DNA from: Apostichopus japonicus
Lineage: Eukaryota; Echinodermata; Holothuroidea; Aspidochirotida; Stichopodidae
Length of the DNA stretch: 64,000 bases
NCBI RefSeq assembly: GCF_037975245.1
Contig: NC_092576.1
Location: forward strand, 25,681,611-25,745,610
Direction: 5' to 3'
Every line of letters starts with the position of its first letter. The first letter of the stretch is position 1. Both the position numbers and the translations under genes were made by a program. Under the pieces are notes generated by a model. It searched no databases. It worked only from the letters and a program-made list of their open reading frames with translations, and was not told the DNA's origin. Below are positions 1 through 12,943 of the stretch, one piece after another.

Positions 1-1467
1 TTTTAGTATGGTCAGATTTTTCAAATTTGTTAAAAGTTCGTGTCTCAAAATAGAAAACATTTGTGCGCTCTTTGCCTTTGCAATGGATTAGAGGAACATT
101 TTATCGACAAATTAAGTAACAGTCTGTGTCCATATTTATTATATATCTCTCTGACCACACCATGTAATGTTCACTCCTATTAAAATACTCTCAATATATC
201 TAACTGTGGCTGTTACCGTTTATGGTGGGTATATAGCGCTATACTAGCGAGTGAGATTATATATACGTATTTATATTATTTATACGTGATTATTATATTT
301 ATTATACGTGATTATTCATAAATAAACCGCCAATCGATATTCTACAACTATTCCCTAAACAGATGAATTTGATTCTATTATTTCAAATAACCGTATATAC
401 TAGTTCCAATCGGTACTTTGCAGGTTGTGGAATTTGATTGTTCAATATAGCACATTTAGAAGGTAATGCACTCCTAAAGCTGGCCATGCAAATGAAATAT
501 CATTTGCAAACCACTGCAAAAATGTTGTAATATTAATCGCTTTGTCAAAAAGCCAACGATTTCTTGCAAAGATATTGATATAAAAGGGTCTAATCCAGAC
601 CCCACTGCATTTTTTTTTCGAAAATAAATCGTGTTTTGTGATAGTAAGACAATGAGGGTAATATGTTAAGCTATATATTTTGCTTTGTAGGGTTCGGTGA
701 AGTATTTCCTTGGCTTTTAGTAGTTATATAACACTGACAAAAGCTCACATTCAACACAACACTTACAACTTGTTGCGTGTAGTAGGCTGTAGTAGGCTTT
801 CGTGACCAGATTCCCTCGATGTACAAATGAAAGATATAGTTAACTTTCACATCAACTTTACATTTATAAAAGTGATTGCTACCTACCCCATACAGTTATG
901 TGAATTCGCGCTAATTTGTGTGTGTCTATCCGAAACATATTTTGTGCATCGAAAAATGTCCAAAATCTTTGCCCACATTCAACTTTTCAGTTTTGTTAAA
1001 TATTTGAAATCTTTTGCACTAGTTTGCATCAAAGGACCCCGTAATTTAATAAATATTTACCATTCCTCCCTCTTTTTTGGGGAATGGAATTTCATTGCCC
1101 CCCCCCCGCCCAATAATTGGTCAATAATCGTAATACCTTGTGTACGAGAAATATTTCCAATGACATACTTGATCCTATTTGTGTATAGGGACGATAGGTG
1201 CATCACGTTGCACCATTTGACGTCTAAAAGTACCAAATTTATCGGAGGATTCACCCAAACCCCCTTAATAACTCGAACCATTGGCACATGCCCTTCCGGT
1301 ATCGTTTGTTGTGTGTTTACTTCATTAACCACATATCGGAGCCTTTTTTTGACATACTAACGAGGGGCCGTGACACCACCCACCTTCGCACGCCCCCCCC
1401 CCCCGTCCGTTACACGGCCTACCCATTTATCTAACTAGGTGCCCACACTAGGTCCCTTTTTGAGAAG
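1..1467. other. Non-coding flank, no gene recognised
   Basis: AT-rich sequence with poly-C tracts near 1100 and 1390. Overlapping open frames of 177 and 91 codons (827-1360 + and 1057-1332 -) have ordinary non-coding composition, no recognisable motif and no splice context, so I do not call them genes. The C-tract followed by GTCCGTTACACGG near 1400 may belong to a dispersed repeat, but I cannot define its ends. Confidence 0.5.
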
Positions 1468-1493
1468 TAACACAAATATTAATAACACAAACT

Positions 1494-1563
1494 TAACAAT
1501 TTACACCTAAATTACCCAGTATATAGGCTATCAATGTACACCTAAATTACACAGCATATAGGC
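1494..1563. repeat. 36-bp tandem repeat, about 2 units
   Basis: Two units of AACAAT(T/G)TACACCTAAATTAC followed by a CAGCATATAGGCT-like end. The corresponding place in unit 2 (6085-6228) carries four units, so the array expanded or contracted after the large duplication. Confidence 0.85.
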
Positions 1564-3195
1564 TTGATCTAGCGTGCTTTTATATATATGCATTGACGTA
1601 GCAAGGTCATTTAACCTAATCACTTCTTCCCCCTTCAATTCCCCCCCCCCCTACCTCTTTTTTTAGTGCAAAATTCTAAACATGAGATCTCTACAGGAGA
1701 ATGTTTAAATTAAACTAACAAGGCCTGGGAAGTGCCATTTCCACCAATCTGGGAGGCAAATTTTCGCAAGAATTGTCCTGCTCCACTACGAGCCAAATGG
1801 TGGTGGCGCTCCTCTTCACTAGTAATCGTGACAAATCCGTCCCTCAGTACATCTTGGGTACCCCTGTTCGAAAATCCTGATTTTAAGTTGAAAGAATTTT
1901 AAACTTGCATGTCCACTTTGCTAAATTTATGGGATTGATACCAAAATATGAAAAGAGACCGAACAACGAATCCAATTCATTAATAACTCACTCATTTACC
2001 TTTACGTCGTTAACAAATCTAGGAGTGTTTCTAGCTTGATTAATTGTAATATTATTTCCATATGATGTAAATATTCAAGTCTGTATTCCCATTGTAAAGT
2101 GTACATCACGAGTCATTGCTACACATCATTACCGATATCATATAACTACCCTTATGTATTTGATATAGTAATTTATTGTAACATATTGACACGAGCAACG
2201 TCACTCATATAATTACCAGATACATATCTTTATTTGTGACATCAACGTGTTTGCAGTAATAGAAATGATTGATTTATCCATAACGAATATAAGGTGCCTT
2301 AACTACAAATACATTGAGTAAATACAGATATCCGTAGTCAAGTGGTTATCCCTTATACCATCCTCTGTGAAAAAATACCATATCCCTCTACGCTAGTTAC
2401 TAAGCGACTCAATTGAAGACAGGTGACAACGTGCAGTTTGTAAACTACGTTTAAATCAAACTATAGCGTAAACGAATTTACATGAAACTGTGATTCAACG
2501 ACATGGTATATAGTTGTACACAGCATGCACACAAACACTGGATAAACAGAAGAGAATATGATATAAAAACCCATAATAGTGAAAGTTGGAAGAACGTTGT
2601 GACTCATCCGAAATGCTTCAAGTTTCTAGATTAATATCCTCTGCATTTGATACACGGTACTGCACACTTATCTCTCTCAGATACAGTACATCCGACCTGC
2701 TTTGTCAAAGTCGAGCACTTCATTTTAACCATCCTTCCATTCCATACGAAATATCTGATAATAATCATCATATATATTTAATGTGACCATGTTTCAGCAA
2801 CTTGATATTTCAAAGTGCTGTAATAGGTGTAACAATACCATCACATTACTACAACTGTTGACCTTTAAAACCGTACGACTTTTTCGGTCTAAGTGGCCGC
2901 TATCACTCGGAATAATACCTTTCATTATGTTCTCAGAAAAATAAGATAGTAAAACGTGAAACTATTCTAAGCACCAAGCATGGTTGTAGTGCACTGCGTT
3001 ATCTAATACACATGTCGTAATACAAAAGCATATGCTACTGTACGTATACGGGACGACCAGCGTGTCTGAAGTCCTGAGATCGACAAGAGTGATTTACATG
3101 GGCACCTGGCAGTGTCTTGTAATCTCATTGAAGCAATTGAGCACACTATGATGAATGATGAACGATTATCTGAAATATATATTGTGCACCATGTG

Positions 3196-4058
3196 CAGGC
3201 GCGTATCCAGGGAGGGGGCGTTGGGGGCGCGCCCCCGGGTAAGAAAAAGAGGAGAGAAAAAAAAGGAGAAGAAAAAAGGAAAAAAGAGGGGGAAAAGGAA
3301 AAAAGAGGGTAAAAAAGAGGAGAAGGAGAGGAAGGAAGGGAAAAGAAAAAGAAGTAGGAGAGACAAAAAGAAAAGGAGGGAGTAGAAGAAAAACGCCAAG
3401 ACACCGGGAAGAGAAAGAGGAACAGTGACATCATTACAGCGCTGAACCCTATCATATACACATGGCCGGGTAGCCAGTGACGGATAGAGGATTTCGGAAG
3501 GGGTATGCGCCTTACCCTACCCCTTACGCCGACAACTCCATTTTTGACGTTTCCATTTTTCCTCTCTCACTAATGTATCTCTATATATACTATATATGGT
3601 CAATCATAACGCGTGTGTGTATGGACGCCTTAAACAATTGTGCTATGAAACCACTAACCGTGGCTGGTCTCGAACTCGACCGAGTCGTCGGGGAACATGG
3701 CGCATTTCGGGAATGGGGCGACCGCCGCCGCATCCCCCCCCCCCCCCGAGCATATTTTTTTTTATGATATCGCTAGTAAATTCGAAATAGAAAATGCTTA
3801 GATGCAACTAACAAGGCCTGGGAAGTGTCATTTCCAGCGATCTGGGAGGCATTTTCGGCCAAAATTGTCAATACTTGGTTCTCAGGCAAAAGTGTACATC
3901 TGGTTGGTCATTTTCAAGCCCGAAAAGTGTCATTTCCGGTGATCTGGGGGGTATCTAAACCAGAAATTTTCTTGTACGCTGCCCGCCAACCGATGGTGGC
4001 GCTCCGCTTAGATAGTAATTCGCGCCCCCCGGGTTAGAAAATCCTGGATACGCCCCTG
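3196..4058. mobile_element. Non-autonomous DNA transposon with TIRs
   Basis: The left end CAGGCGCGTATCCAGG and the reverse complement of the right end, CAGGGGCGTATCCAGGA, form imperfect terminal inverted repeats. Flanks ATGTG (3191-3195) and ATATG (4059-4063) look like a target-site duplication with one change. The paralogous site in the second tandem unit (about 8085-8090) has one uninterrupted ATGTG followed by ACCTTT, the expected empty site. The interior is a purine-rich GAAGA tract (3240-3400), a poly-C/poly-T stretch near 3735-3765 and a 3' part (3811-3990) resembling 1716-1890. The open frames inside are low-complexity; no transposase is seen. The superfamily is uncertain; the CAGGGGCG ends suggest a hAT-like or related cut-and-paste family. 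Confidence 0.82.
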
Positions 4059-4650
4059 ATATGACCTTTGGCCTGTCGATTGTCTCGTTCTTCCAAAGGC
4101 GGCGGAAAAGATTGCAATCCTGGGGCGGTGCTGTGGCATAAATCAAGGGACGTATGGAGATTTGTGATATTTATTTGAGAGAAAACCACAAAGTTACCTC
4201 CAAACAATTCGAAACAAAACATTCTCTGTTCATTCTGTATCACAAATTCCAGTATTTAAATGTGTTTTACAAAAGAGAACTTGTTAATTGTATTTAAATA
4301 TTTACAGTTTCAGTAAAGTGGCATATTTGATCAAAAATGGGCTTTTCAACAAATGTATACAATTTGAACGGGAAAATGTTATTTAAAATGAGTATTTCTT
4401 ACTACGAAGAGGAGCACTTTGCGTATTTTACTTGAATTGTTATCAAATTATCGTTACAATTGTACCCCCTACCCCCCTCCCCTTCCCTCCACAGCTGTAA
4501 GTGATCTAACATTTTAAGGGTACCTGGTTTTCTATGAGAGTAGACTAGTTAAATGACAGAACAAAGTTCACAATACCTGTTCCTGTCTTCGTGCAGTGTA
4601 CATATTATTCAGTGAACCCAATATGCACAAGGATATGATTAAGTACGTAA

Positions 4651-4878
4651 ATAGTCAACAGGGCAAATCAGCCAATCAGTGACAAGCATAGTAGGTCAAG
4701 TCTCTGGTAGTATTTACGTAAAGTAAAGATCAAACAATCAGCTTTTATTGAAATAGTATCATAAATAGTCAACAGGGCAAATCAGCCAATCAGTGACAAG
4801 CATAGAAGGTCAAGTCTCTGGTAGTATTTACGTAAAGTAAAGATCAAACAATCAGCTTTTATATAAATAGTATTAGAC
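4651..4878. repeat. 114-bp tandem duplication within unit 1
   Basis: Two nearly identical copies (4651-4764 and 4765-4878) begin with ATAGTCAACAGGGCAAATC. The paralogous unit 2 has one copy (about 8661-8770), so this duplication occurred in unit 1 only. Confidence 0.9.
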
Positions 4879-5554
4879 CAGAGTACACTGTGTACGACGA
4901 TGTACACCACTATAACGTATAACCTTTATAATATCTGCTTTACCGTACACATCTCAAGTATGGGGGTTATTGTCATAACAGCTGACCATGATTAACTACA
5001 AATTGGGTGGAAAAGACAGATGATGGTCATCTATGTCCACTCTTATTATTGCATTTAAATAATTCCTCAAACATTGTTCATCTTTGACATCCTATCCTTT
5101 ACTTGCTCCCATTTCACCATCCTGATACTCGCGTTTGTCTTCTTAAGAGGATTCTCAGTCACATAATATAACATATCAGACCAAACAAGAGAGGATGGGG
5201 TCGGGTGGGGGTAGTCATGGGCTGCGCAATCACTTTGCGGTCAGGGGAAGATATGGAGGAGCTGGGAAAATGTGGGATACATAAACTCTGCAAAGAGGGT
5301 GTCGGGTAACATAATTAACTAACCGTGTTGTCTCTGGACGCTCCTGCATCCAATTGACATATTGTTCTCGGTGATTTCAAGTGATTTAAATATTAATTTG
5401 TAAACATCTAAATCCATTCATTATTGGAGAAATCACTGGCGTCTGTGCCATAACGGAGTTCCTTCGTTCATAGAAATCCTGGCTCGATAAAGTAGATCAA
5501 TAACGGAAAACTTAGTGGGATAATACAACATTTTATTTTATTTATATTATTTAT

Positions 5555-5630
5555 GTACGAATTCGAACCACGGACTCTTTGTGATCCTATAACGATACGT
5601 ATTCGAATCTCTCTTGAGCTCATGATGTCT
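5555..5630 (-). repeat. Possible tRNA-derived SINE fragment
   Basis: On the minus strand the sequence reads GATCACAAAGAGTCCGTGG then GTTCGAATTC. The latter resembles a tRNA B box (GGTTCGANNCC), and the spacing after an anticodon-arm-like stretch is suggestive. A clear A box and a full cloverleaf are not visible, so this is not called a tRNA gene. The same fragment recurs in tandem unit 2 at about 9480-9565. Confidence 0.3.
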
Positions 5631-6060
5631 TCTCTCTTTTCATATTAATTCCTTAAATGAACATTATTTTTCATAAGAGAATCTGTCGTTTTCTTGTCAA
5701 TATATATTAACTGTTAGCCATCACAACTTGTACGTTATGTACACAATTTGCATGATATACAGGCAATCACGTGACGGAAAGACAGCAGGAGATTCCAAGA
5801 TGTGCATGTTTAGATATGCAAATGAGAGCAGTGCAAGCTGTACACGTACAGCAGATACTTTGAACTGCTGATATGACAGAATAAACAGAACGAGGCAAAA
5901 ATATCAGATATGAATTGTATAATCAAATAAAGTCTTTGCTTGTGTAAACTCATAAACCATGGACTTTGAATCAATTACAACTATAAACGAAACCCTACAA
6001 AATCTACTAATCGTTCAGGTTCGACTATTAAACGATCACATGGTATGCAAGGCGCCATCA

Positions 6061-9000
6061 TAACACAAATATTAATATCACAAACTTAACAATTTACACC
6101 TAAATTACACAGCATATAGGCTAACAATGTACACCTAAATTACACAGCATATAGGCTAACAATTTACACCTAAATTACACAGCATATAGGCTAACAATGT
6201 ACACCTAAATTACACAGCATATAGGCTACGGCTTCCAACATAATGATCTAGCGTGCTTTATATATGTTTATTGACGTAGCAATTATTGTATACCTACAAG
6301 TACACTGCTAGTTGCAGTTAACGTTAAATTTGGGTTTAGCCAAGAACACCTGTCATGGATTTATGTCCATGTCACGTGAGTACTTTTCAAAATAAGATTA
6401 CCTTAAATAACATGTAAAACATTGAATATAAAGTAAAGTCCTATTCTTCCCCTACAAAGTGATTTTTAATCACTTTTTTCCACTTCAATTTTAGGCCCCC
6501 CCCCTTTTTTTTTAGTGCAAAATTCTAAAACGTGAGATTTCAACATAAAGCATGTTTAAATTAAACTAACAAGGCCTAGGAATTGCCATTTCCAGCAATC
6601 TGAGAGGCAAATTTTGGCAAGAATTGTCTTGCTCCGCTACGAGCTAAAAGATAATGGCGCTCCTCTTCACTAGTAATCGTGAGAAATCCGTCCCTCAGTA
6701 CATCTTGGGTCCCCTTTTTCGAAAATCTTAATTTTAAGTTGAGTGAATTTCAAACCTGCATGTCCACTTTGCTAAATTCATAGGATTACTTCCAAAATAT
6801 GAAAAGAGACCGAACAACGAATCCAATTCATTAATAACTCACTCATTTACCTTCACGTGGTTAACAAATCTAGGAGTGTTTCTAGCTTGATAAATTGTAC
6901 TTTCATTTCCATATGATGTAAATATTCAAGTCTATATTCTCATTGTATAGTGTACATCACGAGTCATTGCTACACATTACCGATATCATATTACTACCTT
7001 TATGTAATTGATATAGTGATTTATTGTAACATATTGACACGATCAACGTCACTCATATAATAACAAGATATTTCTTATAGCTCTTCTGCGCTCGATACAT
7101 ATCTTTATTTGTGACATCAACGTATTTGCAGTAATAGAAAAAAAATGAGTTTTCCATAACAAATATAAGGTGTGTCTTAACTACAAATACATTGAGTAAA
7201 TACAAATATCCGTAGTTAAGTGGTTATCCCTTATACCATCCTCTGTGGAAATACTATATCCCTCTACGCCAGTTACTAAGCGACTCAATTGAAGAAAGGT
7301 GACAACGTGCATTTGTAAACTACGTTTAAATCAAACTATAGCGTAAACGAATTTACATGAAACTGTGATTCAACGACATGGTATATAGTTGAACACAGCA
7401 TGCACACAAACACTGGATAAACAGAAAAGATAAAATAGAATACGATATAAAAACACATAATAATGAAAGTTGGAAGAACGTTGTGACTCATCCGAAATGC
7501 TTCAAGTTTTTGGATTACTACCCTATGTATTTGATACACGGTACTGCACGCTTATATCTCTCAGGTACAGTACATCCGACCTGCTTTGTCAAAGTCGTGC
7601 ACTTCACTTTAACCATTCTTCCATTCGATGCGATATATCTGATAATAATCATCAAATATATTTAATGTAACCATGTTTCAGCAACTTGATATTTCAAAGT
7701 GCTGTAATATGTGTGTAACAATTCCATCGCATTACTACACCTGTTGACCTTTAAAACCGTACGACTTTTTTCGTTCTAAGTTGCCGCTATCACCCGGATT
7801 ATTACCTTTCATTTATGTTCTCAACAAAATAAGAGAGTAAAACGAGAAATTATTCAGACCAAGCACCAAGCACGGTTGTAGTGTATTGCGTTATATACTA
7901 CACATGTTGTAATAAAAAAGCATATGCTACTGTACGTATACGGGACGACCAGCGTGTCTGAAGTCCTGAGATTGACAAGAGTGATTTACATTGGCATCTG
8001 GCAGTGTCTTGTAATCTCATTGAAGCAATTGAGCACACTATGATGAATGTTGAACGATAATCTTAAATATATATTGTGCAACCATGTGACCTTTGTCCTG
8101 TCGATTGCCTCGTGCTTCCAAAGGCGGCGGAATAGGTTGCAATCCTGGGGCGGTGCTGTGGCATAAATCAAGGAACGTATGGAGATGTGTGACATTTATT
8201 TGAGAGAAAACCACAAAGTTACCTCCAAACAATTCGAGACAAAATATTCTCTGTTCATTCTGTATCACAAATTCCAGTAATGAAATGTGTTTAAAAAATG
8301 TGTTTAATTGTATTTACATTTTCAACAAAGTGGCATATCATAATTTTAAAAAATGGGCTTTTCAACAAATGTATACAATCTAAAACGGGTAATTGCTTTT
8401 AAAACTGAGCATATCTTATTACGAAGAGGAGCACTTTGCGTGTTTTACTTGAATTGTTATCAAATTGTCGATACAATTGTACCCCCCCCCCTTCTCTCCA
8501 AAGCGGTAAGTGATCTAACATTTTTAAGGGTACCTGGTTTTCCATGAGAGCAGACTAGTTAAATGACAGAACAAAGTTCACAATACATGTTGCTATCTTC
8601 GTGTAGTGTACATAATATTCAGTAAAGCCAATATGCACAAGGTTATGATGAACTACCTTAATAGTCAACAGGGCAAATCAGCCAATCAGTGACAAGCATA
8701 GTAGGTCAAGTCTCTGGTAGTATTTACGTAAAGTAAAGATCAAACAATCAGCTTTTATATAAATAGTGTTAGACCAGAGTACACTGTGTACGACGATGTG
8801 CACCACAATAACGTAACCTTTATAATGTAAGATATAAAGGACTGCAAATATCACCTGTACCGTATACCGTATACCGTATATCTCAAGTATGGGGGTTATT
8901 GCCATAAAAGGTGACCATTATTAACTAGAAAGTGGGTGGAAAAGACAGATAATGGTCATCTATGTCCACTCTTTATTATTGCATTTAAATAAATTCCTCA

Positions 9001-9995
9001 AACATTTTTCATCTTTGACATCCTACTCTCTACTTGCTCCCATTTCACCGTCTTGATATTCGCGGTTGTCTTCTTGAGAGGATTCTCAGTCACTTAATAT
9101 ATCATATCAGACCAAACGAGCGAGGATGGGGTCGGGTGGGGGTAGTCATGGGCCACGCAATCACTTTGCGGTCAGGGGAAGATATGGAGGAGCTGGGAAA
9201 ATATGAGATACATAAACTCTGCAAAGAGGGTGTCGGGTAACATAACTAACCAACCGTGTTATCTCTGGACCCTCCTGAATCCAATTGAAATATTGTTCTC
9301 GGTGATTTCAAGTGATTTAAATATTAATTTGTAAACATCTAAATCCATTCATTATTGGTTAAAATCACTAACCTCTTTACCATAACGGAGTTCCTTTGTT
9401 CATAGAAATCCTGGCTTCATAAAGTAAATCAACAACGGAAAACTTAGTGGGTAAATTAAGAGCATTTTTAATTGAACACAATATTTTATTTAATTTATGT
9501 ACGGAATTCGAACCACGGACTTTTTGTGATCCTATGACGATACATATTCGAATCTCTCTTGAGCTCATTATGTCTTCTCTCTTTTCATATTTATTTCTTA
9601 AATAAACATGTCGTTAGAGAATCTGTCGTTTTCTTGTCAAGAGATATTAATTGTTGGCTATTACAACTTGTACGTTATGTACAAAGTTTGCATGGTATAC
9701 AGGCAATCACGTTACAAAAGACAGCAAGAGATTACAATGTGTGTGTTTATAATGTAAATGAGAGCAGTGCACTCTGTACACGTACATCATGTACTTTGAA
9801 CAGCTGATATAACAGAATAAACCCAACTAGGCATACATATCAGATATGAATTGTATGATCAAATAAAGACTTTGATTGTGTAAACTCATAAACCATGAAC
9901 TTCGGAATCAGTTACAACTATATACTGAACCCTACAAGATCCATGTAACGTTCAGGTTCGAATATTAGAACGTCACATGATATGCAAGGCGCCAC
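6061..9995. repeat. Large tandem duplication, unit 2
   Basis: Second copy of the segment at 1468-6060, 3.9 kb long. It lacks the TIR insertion and the 114-bp duplication of unit 1, keeps about 200 bp lost there (about 6230-6470), and has four rather than two 36-bp units near its start. Its right edge is AAGGCGCCACC at about 9985-9995. No supported gene lies inside. Confidence 0.88.
6085..6228. repeat. 36-bp tandem repeat, 4 units
   Basis: Four consecutive units alternating TTTACACCTAAATTACAC and TGTACACCTAAATTACAC, each followed by AGCATATAGGCTAACAA. The T/G alternation means the array probably grew by doubling a 72-bp dimer. Confidence 0.92.
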
Positions 9996-11775
9996 CTTGT
10001 CAATTGGATATTTTTCAATCCCGTTTTCGTATGGTCTCCTTTCTTGATGTTCTTCTGTTGTTTAAAGGAATCTAGACATAGATTCTGATTTGGTTGAAAA
10101 AAAAAAACACCAAGCGGTGATGATCGTACTGGTAAGTAGCGTACATGTGACTGTTAGAACGTTAAGCTATGCACTTTTATTCCACACACTTTGTAATTAA
10201 AATCACGGACACCAGTGTGCAAAGTAATTTCAAATATTGTGCAGTTTGAATTCGAATCGGAAAATCTTATATTTAATGTATGTTCATGTATTTTTGCACT
10301 GGAAATTGAAAGTGGTTTATCTGTCACAATAACTTCGTTGGTTTAAGTTATTTAATAAACGAATCTGCACTGTCCTACACAATATAATCATCTGTCAAAT
10401 TTGCATTGAAAAAGAAAACGCTTTGGATCAACTTGAGAGAATTTCGTTAAATTAGGGTTTAATTGGCTAAGTAGAATGATTGTATTTTGAACAAAATCAA
10501 TATTTAAAGCTTAATAATAGTTTATCAGGGACACCCTGATATAAAGAGCTAAATTTAACAACCATATAATCAATTTAAATGACTTTTTTCTGGTAATTCT
10601 GTGAGCGGCTTACCAGTCAACCCCTCATAGTTGTTCAATACTTCTAACATTTGAATAGTTTACACGTCAAACCTTCATAGACAGAATATATACTTAAGCA
10701 TTCACATTGTCATTAGTACAATCTTAAATAACTATGAGGGGATAATCCATCATGTACGTTTGAATAACATCAAATGTGCGTGTTTGCGTCTGAACCCTCA
10801 AATATTTCACCATTGAAACCCTGGAGAACTAATAACATTACGTCCTAATATATTTGTTACTGTAACTTTGAAAAGTGTACCTACATGAAAGCATATCGGT
10901 TGCTTTTATATCGCGGAAAAAAATAAGTTATCCCTAAGTTCATGATTCAACTTCGCTGTTAATATTTTCATAAATTTATGAAACAGGAGAAACGGTTTAC
11001 AAACGCTTGGTGGATATATTTAAGCATATTTTAACTTAACCTACTTGGAAGACACAGTTTGTTGTATTGCATTGTATTGCATTTAAAGTATAATGGCTTA
11101 AATGAAGGTACATTAAAGAGCGGTGGACTACACGTTGCACTAAAGATATTTGTTATTGATATTTTCTTTGATGTAAAATATGTGATCTGGACATCAGCTT
11201 GGCCATGACAGCAAGCATCTTACAACTTAGGATCAATTTCGTAGGTTATAATAGTTACAATGTTACCTTACGGTGAAACATGAACACGACAAGAAGTTCC
11301 TTCAAAACCCTCCATATTTTATATTCTGGACATACGCTAATACCTTGAATGCGTTCAAAATATATTGATCAATGTTCCATATTGAGGTGCGGTACCATTC
11401 GAAATTATAGGTGCAACATATTTATGAAGGCTTAATATCGGAAGGTGGGAGCACACCAGACCACTGGTGTATACAAGGACGGAGAGGTGAGGTTTCCTGG
11501 GGCTGGGGCATCCAGCCCAAAATGTTCTAGTCAAGGGATTTTAGCAAACACCCTTGTATCATTACTGCCGGTCACCAGCATACAATGATAATATACTCTC
11601 ATTATGTTCATGTGTATGTTGTTAGGGAACATTTTCTTTGGTAATTTAAACAGGTTTCCGCAAAAGCTTGTGTTTTAAACTTGCATGCTAATTTTGAACA
11701 TACGGATACTTCATTCCAAACGTGTAACAAAGGCTTATACAACTTGAACAATGACTACTTGGGAATCTCATTATA
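9996..11775. other. Intergenic, no gene recognised
   Basis: AT-rich unique-looking sequence without an open frame of interest. It contains a short poly-A near 10100 and a GC-richer patch at 11440-11570 with a small palindrome (CACCAGACCACTGGTG), perhaps transposon debris. Confidence 0.5.
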
Positions 11776-11831
11776 AATAGATAGATAAACATATAGACTA
11801 TATAAAGATAGATCGATAGACAGATAGATAG

Positions 11832-11918
<87 letters not shown>

Positions 11919-11950
11919 TAGATATATATATTTACATATACACACACACA

Positions 11951-11988
<38 letters not shown>

Positions 11989-12003
11989 CATATATAGACA
12001 GAC
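11776..12003. repeat. Compound GATA / TA microsatellite
   Basis: GATA-type units (11776-11834) run into long (TA)n with scattered TG, CA and GA changes and an (AC)n patch near 11940. It directly abuts the GGAT array to its right. Confidence 0.95.
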
Positions 12004-12943
12004 GGATGGATGGATGGATGGATGGATGGATGGATGGATGGATGGATGGATGGATGGATGGATGGATGGATGGATGGATGGATGGATGGATGGATGGATG
12101 GATGGATGGATGGATGGATGGATGGATGGATGGATGGATGGATGGATGGATGGATGGATGGATGGATGGATGGATGGATGGATGGATGGATGGATGGATG
12201 GATGGATGGATGGATGGATGGATGGATGGATGGATGGATGGATGGATGGATGGATGGATGGATGGATGGATGGATGGATGGATGGATGGATGGATGGATG
12301 GATGGATGGATGGATGGATGGATGGATGGATGGATGGATGGATGGATGGATGGATGGATGGATGGATGGATGGATGGATGGATGGATGGATGGATGGATG
12401 GATGGATGGATGGATGGATGGATGGATGGATGGATGGATGGATGGATGGATGGATGGATGGATGGATGGATGGATGGATGGATGGATGGATGGATGGATG
12501 GATGGATGGATGGATGGATGGATGGATGGATGGATGGATGGATGGATGGATGGATGGATGGATGGATGGATGGATGGATGGATGGATGGATGGATGGATG
12601 GATGGATGGATGGATGGATGGATGGATGGATGGATGGATGGATGGATGGATGGATGGATGGATGGATGGATGGATGGATGGATGGATGGATGGATGGATG
12701 GATGGATGGATGGATGGATGGATGGATGGATGGATGGATGGATGGATGGATGGATGGATGGATGGATGGATGGATGGATGGATGGATGGATGGATGGATG
12801 GATGGATGGATGGATGGATGGATGGATGGATGGATGGATGGATGGATGGATGGATGGATGGATGGATGGATGGATGGATGGATGGATGGATGGATGGATG
12901 GATGGATGGATGGATGGATGGATGGATGGATGGATGGATGGAT
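12004..12943. repeat. Perfect (GGAT)n array, about 235 units
   Basis: About 940 bp of uninterrupted GGAT on the plus strand (ATCC on the minus strand); I see no substitution in the printed sequence. All open frames here (MDGW or IHPS repeats) are consequences of a 4-bp repeat read as four codons per 12 bases, not genes. The length may be imprecise because such arrays often collapse or stutter in assembly. Confidence 0.98.

Larger units (their letters stand above)
1468..6060. repeat. Large tandem duplication, unit 1
   Basis: This 4.6-kb segment begins with TAACACAAATATTAA and ends with AAGGCGCCATCA. The next base starts a second copy (6061-9995) that begins and ends alike. Long collinear stretches match, for example 1716-2560 with 6560-7430 and 5160-6055 with 9110-9990, with point changes and small indels. 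Unit 1 differs by a TIR insertion (3196-4058), a 114-bp internal tandem duplication (4651-4878) and loss of about 200 bp near 1600. No coding function is apparent; matching short open frames (2586-2786 and 7470-7670) diverge without sign of constraint. Confidence 0.9.

Noticed and set aside
827-1360. 177-codon plus-strand frame and 91-codon antisense frame
   Set aside because: No domain, no start or splice context, composition like surrounding DNA, poly-C translated as Pro.
3003-3461. 152-codon minus-strand frame rich in Phe/Ser/Leu and complementary Lys/Glu frames
   Set aside because: Result of a purine-rich GAAGA tract inside the TIR element.
2586-7670. Paired short frames at 2586-2786 and 7470-7670 starting MEERCDSSEMLQV
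   Set aside because: They are the same piece of the tandem duplication; both end soon and differences include many amino-acid changes, so similarity reflects DNA duplication, not coding constraint.
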